Assembly (NCBI RefSeq): GCF_003182595.1
Contig: NZ_PDNZ01000005.1
Span: forward strand, 62,001-126,000
Direction of reading: 5' to 3'
Length of the DNA: 64,000 nt
DNA from: Prosthecochloris marina
GTDB taxonomy: Bacteria > Bacteroidota > Chlorobiia > Chlorobiales > Chlorobiaceae
Shown here in pieces: positions 63,776 to 64,000 of the stretch; position 1 is the stretch's first letter, and each line of letters begins with the position of its first letter. Position numbers and translations under genes: made by a program. Below the pieces are notes generated by a model. That model saw nothing but the letters and a program-made list of their open reading frames with translations, did not search any database and was not told the DNA's origin.

Positions 63776-64000
63776 ATGATAAATACTCTTTCACTTTTCA
63801 AGGATTTTGCCCGTTATACAGGCTGGGCAGATGCGATGGTGTTTTCCTCTATCAGAAAGTGCCCGGATGCCGGTAATGATGAGTCCGTGCTTGTGAAACT
63901 CCGGCACAACCATATGGTGCAGCATGCATTCCTCAATGTCTTCGAGCAGGAGTTTTTCGACCCTGAAGCAACTCGTTCGCTTGACATGGCTGAGCTCGAA
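63776..64000 (+). CDS. DinB-like protein, N-terminal part (runs off the window)
   Basis: The frame starts with MINTLSLFKDFARYTGWADAMVFSSI and continues to the right end of the window; 75 codons are visible. FARYTGWADAMVFSSI and LVKLRHNHMVQHAFLNVF resemble the first two helices of the DinB/YfiT metal-binding fold, where His residues bind a metal. The rest is outside the window. A gaggtgaacaagg sequence precedes the ATG. Confidence 0.6.
   Translation, partial: MINTLSLFKDFARYTGWADAMVFSSIRKCPDAGNDESVLVKLRHNHMVQHAFLNVFEQEFFDPEATRSLDMAELE

Overview
This window most likely comes from a green sulfur bacterium (Chlorobiaceae, of the Prosthecochloris / Chlorobium phaeobacteroides kind). The main reasons are an 11-subunit complex I operon (nuoA-D, nuoH-N) with no nuoE/F/G at its ends, a GTP cyclohydrolase/6-pyruvoyl-tetrahydropterin synthase pair, a HupSLCD uptake hydrogenase, and a cbb3 oxidase cluster of the sort found in a few members of that group. 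No photosynthesis gene lies in the window, so the assignment is an inference.

Layout. 1-9.3 kb is housekeeping on the + strand: the end of a dCMP-deaminase-like gene, ribD, a porin, DoxX, a lone ABC ATPase, tpx, a divergent nadA, riboflavin synthase, rarA and a TolC-family gene. 9.3-15.5 kb is mostly on the - strand: a P-type ATPase bracketed by a direct repeat of the tolC 3' end (the second copy is a pseudogene), a lipoprotein, a methyltransferase, a HIT protein and two tRNA-Leu genes. 15.5-18.1 kb holds a PAP2-like membrane protein, a ferrochelatase-family protein, a TPR protein and a small membrane protein. 18.3-29.5 kb is the nuo operon. 29.6-31.0 kb is a conserved protein of unknown function. 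31.5-35.7 kb is hupSLCD. 35.7-36.8 kb is folE with a PTPS/QueD gene. 37.3-38.1 kb has thioredoxin and an SRPBCC protein.

38.2-47.2 kb is a cbb3 cytochrome oxidase and maturation cluster: ccoN, ccoO, a tiny ccoQ-like gene, a one-haem ccoP, ccoG broken by two in-frame TAG codons, a membrane methyltransferase, ccoH/fixH, a Met-motif lipoprotein, the copper ATPase ccoI, ccoS and a TauE/SafE-like protein. Oxidase, hydrogenase and complex I lie within about 30 kb and together could form a respiratory chain from H2 or ferredoxin to O2.

47-55 kb holds trmO, a GNAT acetyltransferase, a HAD nucleotidase, the serC-serA operon, a methyltransferase, several small proteins and two FISUMP-domain proteins. 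56-60 kb carries the most interesting locus: a two-gene operon with a thioesterase-methyltransferase fusion followed by a hybrid histidine kinase whose membrane sensor resembles the Vibrio autoinducer receptor CqsS. Gene order and predicted chemistry recall the Ralstonia phcB-phcS signalling pair. 60-64 kb has a Cys-rich 54-residue protein, a palindromic repeat cluster, a DnaQ-like exonuclease, an unknown protein, a HAD phosphatase and the start of a DinB-like gene.
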